A stretch of 64,000 nucleotides of DNA from Nocardia arthritidis (GTDB lineage Bacteria > Actinomycetota > Actinomycetes > Mycobacteriales > Mycobacteriaceae). The position numbers and the translations under genes are program-made. The stretch lies in the NCBI RefSeq assembly GCF_011801145.1, contig NZ_CP046172.1, positions 6,324,001-6,388,000 on the forward strand. The letters run 5' to 3'. The stretch's first letter is position 1; each line of letters opens with the position of its first letter. Positions 42,872 to 51,685 of the stretch are shown here, in pieces. The notes below the pieces were generated by a model. The model was not told the DNA's origin. It ran no database searches and saw nothing but the letters and a program-made list of their open reading frames with translations.

Positions 42872-42969
42872 TCGATGGGCTGCGCCTGAATTCCCCCGCG
42901 CATTCGAATCGCGAAATTACCCACCGGAATTGTGCGAATGATAAGGCGACGGTTCGACGTTCGTGAGAC

Positions 42970-43860
42970 TCAGCTCACCGACGCGTCGAGCAACCGTCCG
43001 TGCAGCGCCGAAACCACGGCCGCGACCGCCGGATTGCGGTTGGCGGACCGCCACACCGCCGCGTACCGCACCTCGAGCGGCCGGTCCAGCGGCCGCCATT
43101 GCAGCCCCGGCAGCCCGGCCACCCGGTCCGAGCTCAGCCCGACGATATCCGTCCGCATCGGCAGCACGTTCAGCATCTGGGCGTGCCCCATCGCGCTCTC
43201 GCTCAACCGGATATCCGCGCCGCGGGTGCGCAATTCGGCCAGCAGCGCGTCGTGCAATCCGACGGCCGAGTCCCTGGCGAACAGCACGAGTTCCTGCCCG
43301 TGCAGGTCGGCGGCGCCGATCTCGGCCAGCTCGGCCAGCCGGTGCCCGGTGGCCATCACGATGCCGAGTTCCTCACGGGCGACCGGGATTTGGGCGAATC
43401 GCTCGGGTAACGTCACGGGGGCGCGGACCATCGCGAGATCCACCTCGTCGTCATCGAGCAGGCGCAGCTGATCGGCGGTGGTTCCACCGGTCAGCACCAT
43501 TCGAGCGCCCGGCAACCGCGCCGAAAGCAATTCACCGATCCGCGTCGGCAGCCACGGCGGTATACCGTTCAACAATCCGAAACGCAGCGTCGGAATTTCC
43601 GCGCCCGCCTCCCTGCGGGTTTCGCGGACGGCCGCGTCGGCGGCCCGCAGGATGTCGCGGCCGCTGCGCAGCAGCACCTCCCCCGCCGGGGTCAGTTCGA
43701 TCCGCGGCTCCCGGGTGAGCAGCGGCCCACCCATTTCGCGCTCCAAACCTTTGATCTGCTGGCTCAACGTCGGCGTGGAAATGAACAGTCGCTGCGCGGC
43801 ACGGCGAAAGTGCAATTCCTCCGCCAGCACGACGAAGTACCGCAACTGCCGCAATTCCAC
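42970..43860 (-). CDS. LysR family transcriptional regulator
   Basis: A 296-residue LysR protein. The N-terminal helix-turn-helix is MELRQLRYFVVLAEELHF, AAQRLFISTPTLSQQIKGLE. The periplasmic-binding-like effector domain spans residues 90-290. No divergent metabolic gene is present, so its target is unclear. A decayed copy of its first codons lies beyond the PBP gene near 46270. Confidence 0.93.
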   Translation of the reverse strand: MELRQLRYFVVLAEELHFRRAAQRLFISTPTLSQQIKGLEREMGGPLLTREPRIELTPAGEVLLRSGRDILRAADAAVRETRREAGAEIPTLRFGLLNGIPPWLPTRIGELLSARLPGARMVLTGGTTADQLRLLDDDEVDLAMVRAPVTLPERFAQIPVAREELGIVMATGHRLAELAEIGAADLHGQELVLFARDSAVGLHDALLAELRTRGADIRLSESAMGHAQMLNVLPMRTDIVGLSSDRVAGLPGLQWRPLDRPLEVRYAAVWRSANRNPAVAAVVSALHGRLLDASVS

Positions 43861-43870
43861 ACCGCCGACG

Positions 43871-44182
43871 TTACCGGTTCTCCACCGGCGGCTCCGTCTG
43901 CGGATCGATAATCACCCCGACCTCACATGCCCCGGCCCGGATCCGTCTGACCTCACGGCCGCGACGCAACCGCTCGTCGGCTTCGATGCAGGCTCGCAGC
44001 CGAATCAGATTCTTCCCAGGCACGGTGTCACCGCCGTAGGCGCCCTCGAATTCGGGCGCAGTACGATCGGCCCGCTCGCTCGTGAGCGCGAAGTGATCGA
44101 AAAGTGATGCGCGCGAGGGGATATTGGTTCTCGGGCCGAGCCTTTCCGCCGCTGCCGGACCGTTCGATTTATGGAGATCCAC
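43871..44182 (-). pseudogene. C-terminal fragment of an unrecognised gene upstream of lysR
   Basis: A minus frame ending TAA at 43871 encodes coding-like sequence: FDHFALTSERADRTAPEFEG, GKNLIRLRACIEADERLRRG, GVIIDPQTEPPVENR. There is no ATG; the only candidate start is GTG 44182, inside the start region of the divergent PBP gene. A homologous but frameshifted copy of its last codons lies near 46330. I read it as a truncated remnant rather than an intact gene. The interval 43861-44185 holds nothing else. Confidence 0.45.
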
Positions 44183-44185
44183 GCT

Positions 44186-46201
44186 GTGACTTCGCCCGAT
44201 AACGATGAACTGGTCGACGGCCAGCCCCCGAGCGACACGCCACCGGCCGGACCTCCGGCGGCCAGGAAGCGGTCGCGGTGGCGGATCGTCCGCCGTGTTC
44301 TCTATTTGCTGCTGGCGTTGATCGTCATCGTGCCGAGCGGAACGTTCCTGATCGTGTACGCCGCGGTCTCGGTGCCCCGACCCGGCGATCTGCGGCTCAA
44401 CCAGGTCGCCGTGATCTATGCCGCCGACGGCGCATCGGTGCTGAGCAAAATCGTTCCGCCAGAAGGTAATCGGACCGATGTGACGATAGACCAGATCCCA
44501 CCGCAGGTGCGCGACGCGGTGATCTCGGCCGAGGACCGGGATTTCCGCACCGATTCCGGCTTCTCGATCCCGGGTCTCGCCCGCGCGTTTCGCGACAACC
44601 TGTTCGACCGCGAAAACACCGGTGAGAGTTCGACTATCACCCAGCAGTACGTCCGCAACGCGCTCGTCGGCAACGAGCGCTCGCTCAGCCGCAAAGTGCG
44701 TGAGCTGGCGATCGCGGCGAAGATGACGGAGCAGTGGAGTAAGGACGACATCCTCACCGCTTACCTGAACACCATCTACTTCGGTCGCGGCGCATACGGT
44801 ATCGCGGCCGCCGCCAAGGCCTACTTCGGCAAACCGGTGCAGGAGCTGTCCACCGAGCAGGGCGCGCTGCTTGCCGCGGTTATCCAACGGCCCTCCGGCC
44901 TGGATCCGGCGACGAATCCGGACGGCGCGACGAAACGCTGGGGCTATGTGCTCGACGAAATGGTCACCGACGGCAGCCTATCCGCGGCAGATCGGCCGAA
45001 AATGCGGTTCCCTCAGGTGATTCCGGCACCGCGGGCCAAGGCCGACGCCTCGGATCCGGAGGGGCTGATCGAAAGCCAAGTGCTGAAGGAGCTTTCGGCC
45101 GCGGGCATCGGTGAGGACCAACTGAACACCGGCGGTCTGCGGATCACCACGACCATCGATCCGAAGGCGCAGCAGGCGGCGGTCGACGCGGTCGCCAAGA
45201 GCATGCGGGGCCGATCGGAGAGATTGCGTACCGCGGTGGTCTCGGTGGATCCGCACACCGGCGCCGTACGCGCCTACTACGGCGGCGCCGACGGCCACGG
45301 CTACGACTTCGCCAACGCGCCACAACAGCCGGGATCGTCGTTCCGGATCTTCGGTCTCGCGGAGAACCTGGAGCTCGGCAAACCGCTTTCGATGATGTAC
45401 GACAGCTCGCCGCTGACGGTGAACGGCATCAAGATCGACAATATTGAGGGTGAGCAGTGCGGTACCTGCACCATCGCCGAGGCGTTGAAACGGTCGCTGA
45501 ACACCAGTTTCTACCGCATGGAACTCGACATGCAGGACGGTCCGCGGAAGATCGCGGATATGGCGCATAAACTCGGCATCCCGGAAACCGTTCCAGGCGT
45601 TGGCAAATCACTCACCGAGCCGGACGGCTCCGGCCCGAACAATGGCATCGTGCTCGGCCAGTACGCAGTGCGCCCGTTCGACATGGCCTCGGCCTACGCC
45701 ACATTCGCGGCCTCGGGCAGGTACCACGCACCACACTTCGTGCAGAAGGTCGTCGACGCCGACGGCCAGGTGCTGCTGGACCGCGGTGCGGAGGAGGTCG
45801 GCGAGAGGCGCGTCGACGCGGCGGTCGCGGACAACGTGACCGACGCGATGAAGCCGATCGCCGCCTGGGCGGGCCGACACGACCTGGCCGATGGGCGCGT
45901 ATCCGCGGCCATAACCGGCACCACCCATCTCGGCGACGCCGGTGAGACCAAGGACGCCTGGATGATCGGCTATACCCCGTCACTGTCCACCGCGGTCTGG
46001 GTCGGCAACGATCAGAACGCGGCGCTCCGAGATGCCAACGGCGACATGATCAATGGTTCGGGCCTGCCCGCCGACATCTGGAAGGCCACCATGGACGGCG
46101 CGCTACAGGGCACACCGAACGAGACCTTCCCGACTCCGCCCCCGATCGCCGGTCAGCCCGGCGTGCCGCCGTGGACGGCGCCGTACACCGCGCCACGTTA
46201 A
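44186..46201 (+). CDS. Class A penicillin-binding protein with altered transpeptidase motifs
   Basis: A 671-residue membrane protein from GTG 44186 (GGAGA about 8 nt upstream; ATG 44171 possible). One helix is near residues 40-60. The glycosyltransferase-51 domain has AEDRDFRTDSGFSIPG, SSTITQQYVRNAL, SRKVRELAIAAKM and GRGAYGIAAAAKAYFG, so the glycan polymerase looks intact. In the transpeptidase domain the SxxK motif is SSFR (PGSSFRIFG), SxN is kept (SLNTSF), and KTG is ITG (AAITGTTH). Loss of both lysines predicts a weak or absent transpeptidase. No PASTA domain is seen. It is flanked by homologous gene fragments. Confidence 0.9.
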   Translation: MTSPDNDELVDGQPPSDTPPAGPPAARKRSRWRIVRRVLYLLLALIVIVPSGTFLIVYAAVSVPRPGDLRLNQVAVIYAADGASVLSKIVPPEGNRTDVTIDQIPPQVRDAVISAEDRDFRTDSGFSIPGLARAFRDNLFDRENTGESSTITQQYVRNALVGNERSLSRKVRELAIAAKMTEQWSKDDILTAYLNTIYFGRGAYGIAAAAKAYFGKPVQELSTEQGALLAAVIQRPSGLDPATNPDGATKRWGYVLDEMVTDGSLSAADRPKMRFPQVIPAPRAKADASDPEGLIESQVLKELSAAGIGEDQLNTGGLRITTTIDPKAQQAAVDAVAKSMRGRSERLRTAVVSVDPHTGAVRAYYGGADGHGYDFANAPQQPGSSFRIFGLAENLELGKPLSMMYDSSPLTVNGIKIDNIEGEQCGTCTIAEALKRSLNTSFYRMELDMQDGPRKIADMAHKLGIPETVPGVGKSLTEPDGSGPNNGIVLGQYAVRPFDMASAYATFAASGRYHAPHFVQKVVDADGQVLLDRGAEEVGERRVDAAVADNVTDAMKPIAAWAGRHDLADGRVSAAITGTTHLGDAGETKDAWMIGYTPSLSTAVWVGNDQNAALRDANGDMINGSGLPADIWKATMDGALQGTPNETFPTPPPIAGQPGVPPWTAPYTAPR

Positions 46202-46254
46202 TCGGCCACCCGAGCTTTCTGACCGGCGAATTCCCGATCGTGCGGGAATCCCTC

Positions 46255-46395
46255 TGGCCGTTAGCGTTTCGACGGCCAACACCACGACGCCGAAGCGCTG
46301 CGACTCCGCACCGCCGACGCTACCGATTCACCACCGGAGGCCCGCCTTCGGATCGACGATCGAACGGCCGAAAGCCATGATCTCCCGGACGGCCG
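46255..46395 (-). pseudogene. Decayed duplicate of the gene-X / lysR junction
   Basis: The DNA here aligns with 43830-43930. The shared blocks are the bases around CACCGCCGACG-x-TACCG, CCACCGG-x-GG and CGGATCGA. Read on the minus strand it has the end of gene X (MAFGRSIVDPKAG, frameshifted by one base), then a frameshifted lysR start. It is a second, ruined copy on the far side of the PBP gene. The remaining parts of 46202-46612 hold only the two hairpins listed separately. Confidence 0.55.
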
Positions 46396-46467
46396 GATCG
46401 CCGGTCAGTGGCCCCCAAGCCTCCTATCGGTCACCCGGACAGCCGAAGCAAGCAGTGGTGCGGACAG

Positions 46468-46487
46468 TACGAATACCTGGATTCGTA
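46468..46487. promoter_or_regulatory. Short inverted repeat, possible operator
   Basis: TACGAAT and ATTCGTA are perfect 7-bp inverted arms with a 6-bp spacer, in the intergenic DNA downstream of the PBP gene. No adjacent gene start is obvious, so the role is open. Confidence 0.3.
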
Positions 46488-46570
46488 TGTACCAATCGGC
46501 CTACGCGGACAGTTTCAGTCCAATGTCGACGAAATATCGTCATCGGTGGACGAAATTGTCCGCTGAGGCC

Positions 46571-46598
46571 GAGCAGGGGCGACTATGCGCCCCTGCTC
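46571..46598 (-). terminator. pdxS terminator
   Basis: GAGCAGGGGCG and CGCCCCTGCTC form a perfect 11-bp stem with loop ACTATG, 15 nt after the pdxS stop. Confidence 0.8.
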
Positions 46599-46612
46599 GT
46601 GAAATCAGTGGA

Positions 46613-47533
46613 TTACCAACCGCGTTCGGCCAGGCGGTGCGGCTGGGCGATCTCCTCGACGTTGATGCCGACCATGGCCTCGCCGAGTCCGCGCGACACC
46701 TTGGCCAGCACGTCGGGATCGTCGTGGAAGGTGGTGGCCTTGACGATGGCGGCGGCGCGCTGCGCCGGGTTGCCCGATTTGAAGATGCCGGAGCCGACGA
46801 AGACGCCCTCGGCGCCGAGCTGCATCATCATCGCGGCGTCGGCGGGGGTGGCGATGCCGCCCGCGGTGAACAGCACCACCGGCAGCTTGCCGGTCTCGGC
46901 GACCTCGCGCACCAGTTCGTAGGGCGCCTGCAGCTCCTTGGCGGCGACGAACAGCTCGTCCTCGGGCAGCGACGACAGCTTGCGGATCTCCTGACGGATC
47001 TGGCGCATATGGGTGGTGGCGTTGGAGACGTCGCCGGTGCCCGCCTCACCCTTGGAGCGAATCATGGCCGCGCCCTCGGTGATTCGGCGCAGCGCCTCAC
47101 CCAGGTTGGTGGCGCCGCAGACGAACGGCACGGTGAAGTTCCACTTGTCGATGTGGTTGGCGTAGTCGGCCGGGGTGAGCACCTCGGACTCGTCGATGTA
47201 GTCGACGCCGAGGCTCTGCAGGATCTGCGCCTCGACGAAGTGGCCGATGCGCGCCTTGGCCATCACCGGGATGGAGACGGCGCTGATGATGCCGTCGATC
47301 ATGTCCGGATCGCTCATCCGGGATACGCCGCCCTGGGCGCGGATATCGGCGGGCACCCGCTCCAACGCCATGACCGCGACGGCGCCCGCGTCCTCGGCGA
47401 TCTTCGCCTGCTCGGGGGTGACCACGTCCATGATCACCCCGCCCTTGAGCATCTCGGCCATACCGCGCTTGACGCGGGCGGTGCCGACGGTGTTGGTGGT
47501 CTCGGGCGTAGTCACGGCAAACTCCTGGGTCAT
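46613..47533 (-). CDS. pdxS: Pyridoxal 5'-phosphate synthase subunit PdxS
   Basis: A 306-residue TIM-barrel lyase that makes PLP from ribose 5-phosphate, glyceraldehyde 3-phosphate and ammonia from PdxT. It has [52 protein letters not shown] and [16 protein letters not shown], then [12 protein letters not shown] hairpin terminator follows. pdxT is about 10 kb downstream, so expression of the two is probably not from one message here. Confidence 0.97.
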   Translation of the reverse strand: MTQEFAVTTPETTNTVGTARVKRGMAEMLKGGVIMDVVTPEQAKIAEDAGAVAVMALERVPADIRAQGGVSRMSDPDMIDGIISAVSIPVMAKARIGHFVEAQILQSLGVDYIDESEVLTPADYANHIDKWNFTVPFVCGATNLGEALRRITEGAAMIRSKGEAGTGDVSNATTHMRQIRQEIRKLSSLPEDELFVAAKELQAPYELVREVAETGKLPVVLFTAGGIATPADAAMMMQLGAEGVFVGSGIFKSGNPAQRAAAIVKATTFHDDPDVLAKVSRGLGEAMVGINVEEIAQPHRLAERGW

Positions 47534-47703
47534 GACGCCAATCGGGTGGCAAGATTTCGAATCGACCCAATTCTAGGCGGCGGCATCAGGCCACTTGATA
47601 GCCAGTCGGACACCACTGGCCTGGTACCCGGAGGGCCACCGCCCGCCACGGTGATCGCGATCGACCGCGGGCTGATTGTCGGCAACTCCCAGGGGCCGTG
47701 CCC

Positions 47704-47796
47704 TCAGATCGGGTCCACCACCAGCAGCTGCGCCCAGTACTGGGCGGCATCCGTGCCGAGGATCGGTGCCAGGAAATCGAACAGCAGATACGACAT
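47704..47796 (-). CDS. Possible 30-residue small hydrophobic protein
   Basis: A short frame from ATG 47796 to TGA 47704 reads MSYLLFDFLAPILG and ends QLLVVDPI. Third codon positions are almost all G or C, as in real genes here. GGAAG lies about 12 nt upstream and a CRP-like site 51 nt upstream. No homologue is recognised. Apart from this and the site at 47847, the 540-bp interval 47534-48073 shows nothing. Confidence 0.4.
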   Translation of the reverse strand: MSYLLFDFLAPILGTDAAQYWAQLLVVDPI

Positions 47797-47846
47797 AACG
47801 TGCAACTCACTTCCGCGTAACAACCCGGTCGCGACCCTATCACGGT

Positions 47847-47862
47847 GGTGAAAAGCATCACA
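47847..47862. promoter_or_regulatory. CRP/GlxR-like site (9 of 10 positions)
   Basis: GGTGA-AAAGCA-TCACA matches TGTGA-N6-TCACA except the first base. It lies 51 nt upstream of the small reading frame at 47796 and about 310 nt upstream of pdxS. Confidence 0.45.
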
Positions 47863-48073
47863 TAAAAGCTGGTCGGGATGGGTGCGAACGGATGCGGTCG
47901 CGACGGTTCCGACCTGCGGCGATCCGGTAATCCATGGGCCACAACACCTTTCAAGCCACTGGTTTCTGTGTTTGGTTGCCCGATCGATTCACTCCCTAGA
48001 CTCGCCAATGCCGTTCGGCGTAAGCCGAATCGAAAGCGATGAGGGGTCGGGTGACGCCGGAGGGGCTGCTGTG

Positions 48074-48589
48074 ATGGGTAATCGGAACAAATCGACGCGG
48101 AATTGCTGCGCGGTCCGCCGCACCAGATTGGTGACACCCGATCACAGCCCGCTGCCGGAAGGCAGGCCGCACTACCGCATGGCCCAGATCGTGCAGTGGA
48201 GCACCACCCGGGGCCCGGCCCGCTGCCTGGTTCGCGGCTACCGCCCATCCAAGGGCAGCTTGCTGCTGATCGCCTCCGATCTGCGCGGCATCGCCCATGC
48301 GGCGACCGATTTCACCGACAGCTTCACCACGATGGCCGAGACCTTCCACCGCGTTTGGCGGGGCAGGCTGCTGGTGGCCCCCGAGCAGATCACCTGGCTC
48401 GCCCACTTCGGCGATCCCGCCGCGGCGCAACCGAATACCTTCACCCATGTCGAAATGCGCTGGGACGGCACCCGTTACCTGAGCGGCGCCGAACACCGGC
48501 TCACCGCGGACCAGGCGGGCGAACTGACAACGGATCTCGTGCTGGAACCGGTGCCGCAGGTGCTGGACAGCCTCCGCACCGCGGCCTGA
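48074..48589 (+). CDS. Hypothetical protein
   Basis: A 171-residue soluble protein, from ATG 48074 with AGGGGC 7 nt upstream; ATG 48179 (MAQIVQWSTTRGP) would be an alternative. It has YRPSKGSLLLIASDLRGIA, TDSFTTMAETFHRVWRG and ITWLAHFGDPAA. No motif of a known family was recognised. Codon use is normal for the region. It converges with the LemA-NUDIX gene, with only 2 bp between them. Confidence 0.65.
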   Translation: MGNRNKSTRNCCAVRRTRLVTPDHSPLPEGRPHYRMAQIVQWSTTRGPARCLVRGYRPSKGSLLLIASDLRGIAHAATDFTDSFTTMAETFHRVWRGRLLVAPEQITWLAHFGDPAAAQPNTFTHVEMRWDGTRYLSGAEHRLTADQAGELTTDLVLEPVPQVLDSLRTAA

Positions 48590-48591
48590 TT

Positions 48592-49614
48592 TCAGCGGAT
48601 CGAGCGAACCTCAGGATCGGATCCGCTCGATGCCGCGGCGGCGGCCTCGGGGATCAACTGGTCCAGGTTGTACGGGTAGACGGGCTCGCCGGAGGCGTCC
48701 AATTCGACGATTTCGGCTGGCGTGCACCACTTGTGGGCGGTGATGGACCGGCTCTCCAAATAGGCGCGGTTACCGCCGTTAGGATCGCAATTCGGCACCC
48801 TGAGCGCGAAAAACAGTTCCTCCGAGCGGATCAGCTCGCCGTCGAACGGAAAGATGGCCACCCGCCGCCAGATCGGGCCGCGCAGACCGTCGGCATCGGC
48901 GCGCAAACCGGTCTCCTCACGCAGTTCGCGCACCGCCGCGTTGCGCAGGGATTCGCCGGGTTCGACGCTGCCGCCGACGGTGAACCAGAACGAGGACCCT
49001 GGCGTCTTCGGGTCGTTACCGCGCATGAGCAGCACCCGGTCGGATTCGTCGAGCAGCACCACGCGGGCCGAGGTGCGGGTGGTGTCCACCTCCAGACCGG
49101 TCGACGCGGCCGGGGTCGCCCGCTCGATGATCTCGAAATACGTTGGCAGCGGCGCGGTTCCGCCCAGGTGCAGCACGCGCACCGGCCGGCGGGTGCGCAG
49201 CGCGAGGGTGTCGCGGACGGCGTCGTTGTGGAAGCGCCGGGCGATCAGCACCCTGGCCTCGGCATCGGCGAGCTCGGCCACCAGTTGCGGCGCCAACTGT
49301 TCGATATCGACCGCGGAAAGCGCTGCGGCGAGCCGGTTTTCGGCGGTTTCCCGGTCGGCGCGGGCGGCGCGCTCGGCCCGGTCCGCCAGCCCCGAAAGCT
49401 GTTTGCCCTGCTCCCCGCCGAGTGCCATGGCCACCGAGCGGGCGACCACCGCCCGCCGGGCCAGCGCGGAATCCAATGCCTGCCAGGACAAATCGGAGCG
49501 CACATGCAGGCGGTCGAGCCGGTTCGCGGTGGAGTAGGCCCAGACACCGACGGTGATGAGCAGCGCGGCGAGCAGCGCGAGAACGAGTATCGCGGTGGCG
49601 GAGAAGGTGATCAT
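48592..49614 (-). CDS. Membrane-anchored LemA-like / NUDIX hydrolase fusion of the PI-mannoside operon
   Basis: A 340-residue protein with one N-terminal helix (ILVLALLAALLITVGVWAY). A helical LemA-like region of about 100 residues (STANRLDRLHVRSDLSWQAL, ARRAVVARSVA) comes next. The C-terminal NUDIX domain has an intact box: GGSVEPGESLRNAAVRELRE then ETGL. It should hydrolyse a nucleoside-diphosphate-linked compound near the membrane, possibly GDP-mannose or CDP-lipid related (inference). The start overlaps the pimA stop (ATGA), as in the corresponding mycobacterial locus. Confidence 0.85.
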   Translation of the reverse strand: MITFSATAILVLALLAALLITVGVWAYSTANRLDRLHVRSDLSWQALDSALARRAVVARSVAMALGGEQGKQLSGLADRAERAARADRETAENRLAAALSAVDIEQLAPQLVAELADAEARVLIARRFHNDAVRDTLALRTRRPVRVLHLGGTAPLPTYFEIIERATPAASTGLEVDTTRTSARVVLLDESDRVLLMRGNDPKTPGSSFWFTVGGSVEPGESLRNAAVRELREETGLRADADGLRGPIWRRVAIFPFDGELIRSEELFFALRVPNCDPNGGNRAYLESRSITAHKWCTPAEIVELDASGEPVYPYNLDQLIPEAAAAASSGSDPEVRSIR

Positions 49615-50735
49615 CCGACAGCACGCACCCTGATATCGCCCACGGTGACGGTCTCGTACACCCGCAGGATCTGCTCGGCTACCACCGGCCAGTCGTACTC
49701 GCCCACCACCTGGGTGGCTGTGCGCACCAGCGCGTCCCGGCGTTCCCGGTCGGTGAGCACGGTGTGGATCGCGCGCGCCAGCGCGGCCGAATCACCCACC
49801 GGCACCAACATTCCGGCAGCGCCGTCGCGCAGCACTCGGCGGAAGGCATCCAATTCGCTTGCCACCACGGCGGTTCCGGCCGCCATGGCCTCGATCAGGA
49901 TGATGCCGAAGCTTTCGCCGCCGAGATTGGGCGCAACATAGACGTCGGCGCTGCGCATGGCCGAGGCCTTCTCCGCGTCCGACACCTGCCCGAGGAACCG
50001 TAGATGCCCCGCGTACTCCCCCGCCTCCCGGCGCAACCGCTCCTCATCGCCGCGGCCGACGATCATGATCTCGATATCCGGATGCCTGCGCACCAGATCC
50101 GGCAGCGCGGCCAGCAGGATCTGCATACCCTTGCGCGGTTCGTCGTAGCGCCCGAGGAACAGCACGCCGCGGCCCGGCCGCGGATAGCCCGGCAGCATCG
50201 GCGCTCGCGCGAAGGCGGGCACGTCGACACCGTTGGGGATCTCCACCGCATCCGAGCCGAGCGCCTCGACCTGCCAGCGCCGCGCCAGCTCCGATACCGC
50301 GATCCGGCCGCTGATCTTCTCGTGATACGGCCGCAGCACCCCCTGAAATGTGCTGAGCACCAACGATTTCGTGGTGGAGGTGTGGAAGGTCGCGACGATC
50401 GGTCCCTCCGCGATCTTCAGCGCGAGCATCGACAGGCTCGGCGCATTGGGCTCGTGGATGTGCAGTACGTCGAAATCGTTGCCGTCGATCCAGCGGCGGA
50501 TCCTGGTATATGCCGTCGGCCCGAACGAAAGCCGCGCCACCGAGCCGTTGTACGGGATGGCGACGGCCCGGCCCGCCGAGACCGCGAAATCGGGCAGCGG
50601 CGTGCCGTCCGAGGCGGGGGCGAGCACGCTCACCCGGTGCCCGCGTTCGATCAGCACCCGCGCCAGCTCGACCACATGTGCCTGCACCCCGCCGGGGACA
50701 TCGAACGAATAGGGGCAGACCATGCCGATCTTCAT
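49611..50735 (-). CDS. pimA: Phosphatidyl-myo-inositol mannosyltransferase PimA
   Basis: A 374-residue GT4 glycosyltransferase that adds the first mannose from GDP-mannose to phosphatidylinositol on the inner membrane face. N-terminal MKIGMVCPYSFDVPGGVQAH, then VFLGRYDEPRKGM-type linker (LFLGRYDEPRKGMQILLAAL), and the donor motif ESFGIILIEAMAAG (EX7E). ATG 50735 overlaps the patA stop by 4 bp; longer frames upstream have no support. Confidence 0.95.
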   Translation of the reverse strand: MKIGMVCPYSFDVPGGVQAHVVELARVLIERGHRVSVLAPASDGTPLPDFAVSAGRAVAIPYNGSVARLSFGPTAYTRIRRWIDGNDFDVLHIHEPNAPSLSMLALKIAEGPIVATFHTSTTKSLVLSTFQGVLRPYHEKISGRIAVSELARRWQVEALGSDAVEIPNGVDVPAFARAPMLPGYPRPGRGVLFLGRYDEPRKGMQILLAALPDLVRRHPDIEIMIVGRGDEERLRREAGEYAGHLRFLGQVSDAEKASAMRSADVYVAPNLGGESFGIILIEAMAAGTAVVASELDAFRRVLRDGAAGMLVPVGDSAALARAIHTVLTDRERRDALVRTATQVVGEYDWPVVAEQILRVYETVTVGDIRVRAVG

Positions 50736-51685
50736 GGCGCGATATCTCCCTCGCGGACACCGTCGTGCGCGACGGTGGCCTGCGCCGCGGCGATCCTGGC
50801 CAGCCGCTCGGCGGACAGATCGCTCTCCCAAAGTGGTTGCAGCATATGCCAATCCGCCGGATGCTCGGCGATATTGGCGGCGAAGCGGTCGGCCAGCGCC
50901 TGCGTCGCCGCCGCGACGCCGACCGAAACATCAATGGGCGATTCGGTTTTGAGGCCCCAGTTCTCCCGCCCGTCGTCCTCGACGATGTACCAGCCGTGCA
51001 CCGGCACCAGCGCGGCGCCGGTTTCCGCGGCCAGTCTGGCCGCACCGGCGGGCATCCAGGTGCGCTCGCCGAAGAAGGTCACCGGGACCCCCTTACCCGT
51101 CAGATCGCGCTCCCCCATCAGACACACAATCTTGTTCTGCCGCAACCGATCCGCGAGCTGACCGAAGGGCGGCTGCTCACCGCCGGTGAGCGGGAACACC
51201 TCGAAGCCGAGGCTTTCCCGGTACGCCATGAACCGTTTGAACAGCGATTCCGGCCGCAGCCGCTCGGTGACCGTCGAGAAGGTGCCGTAGTGCTGTACCA
51301 GCCAGACCCCGGCCATATCCCAGTTGCCCGAATGCGGCAGGCACAGGATGACACCCCGGCCTTGCGCCAATGCGGCGTCCAGATGCTCCAGCCCGCCGAC
51401 GTAGTAGTCGATCGCCGAATGATCCATCGACGGCAGCCGGAACGCCTCCCGCCAGTAGCGCGCGTACGAGCGCATGCTGGCCCGGATCAGCTCGTCGGGC
51501 ACCTCGTCCGGCGTCACCCCCAGCACCCGAGATAGGTTGCGCCGCAATTGAATCGGACCACCATTGCGGACGGACCGGTCGGCGCCCCAGTCGAAGAGCC
51601 CGCGCGCCGTCCGCTCCGGCAGCGCGCGCACCATCCGCCAGCCCGCCGCATAGGCCAGATCGCTGGCCCGCTCCCCCAGGTTCAC
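50732..51685 (-). CDS. patA: Phosphatidylinositol mannoside acyltransferase PatA
   Basis: A 317-residue LpxL-type acyltransferase that acylates the mannose of PIM1/PIM2. The HX4D catalytic motif is LCLPHSGNWDMAG; further blocks are LGFEVFPLTGGEQPPFGQLA and GKGVPVTFFGERTWMPAG. It overlaps pgsA and pimA by 4 bp on either side, so the operon is tightly coupled. Confidence 0.95.
   Translation of the reverse strand: MNLGERASDLAYAAGWRMVRALPERTARGLFDWGADRSVRNGGPIQLRRNLSRVLGVTPDEVPDELIRASMRSYARYWREAFRLPSMDHSAIDYYVGGLEHLDAALAQGRGVILCLPHSGNWDMAGVWLVQHYGTFSTVTERLRPESLFKRFMAYRESLGFEVFPLTGGEQPPFGQLADRLRQNKIVCLMGERDLTGKGVPVTFFGERTWMPAGAARLAAETGAALVPVHGWYIVEDDGRENWGLKTESPIDVSVGVAAATQALADRFAANIAEHPADWHMLQPLWESDLSAERLARIAAAQATVAHDGVREGDIAP

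Noticed and set aside
43871..44887. 338-residue minus-strand protein antisense to the PBP gene
   Set aside because: Only the last ~80-100 codons outside the PBP gene look coding; the rest is antisense to conserved glycosyltransferase motifs.
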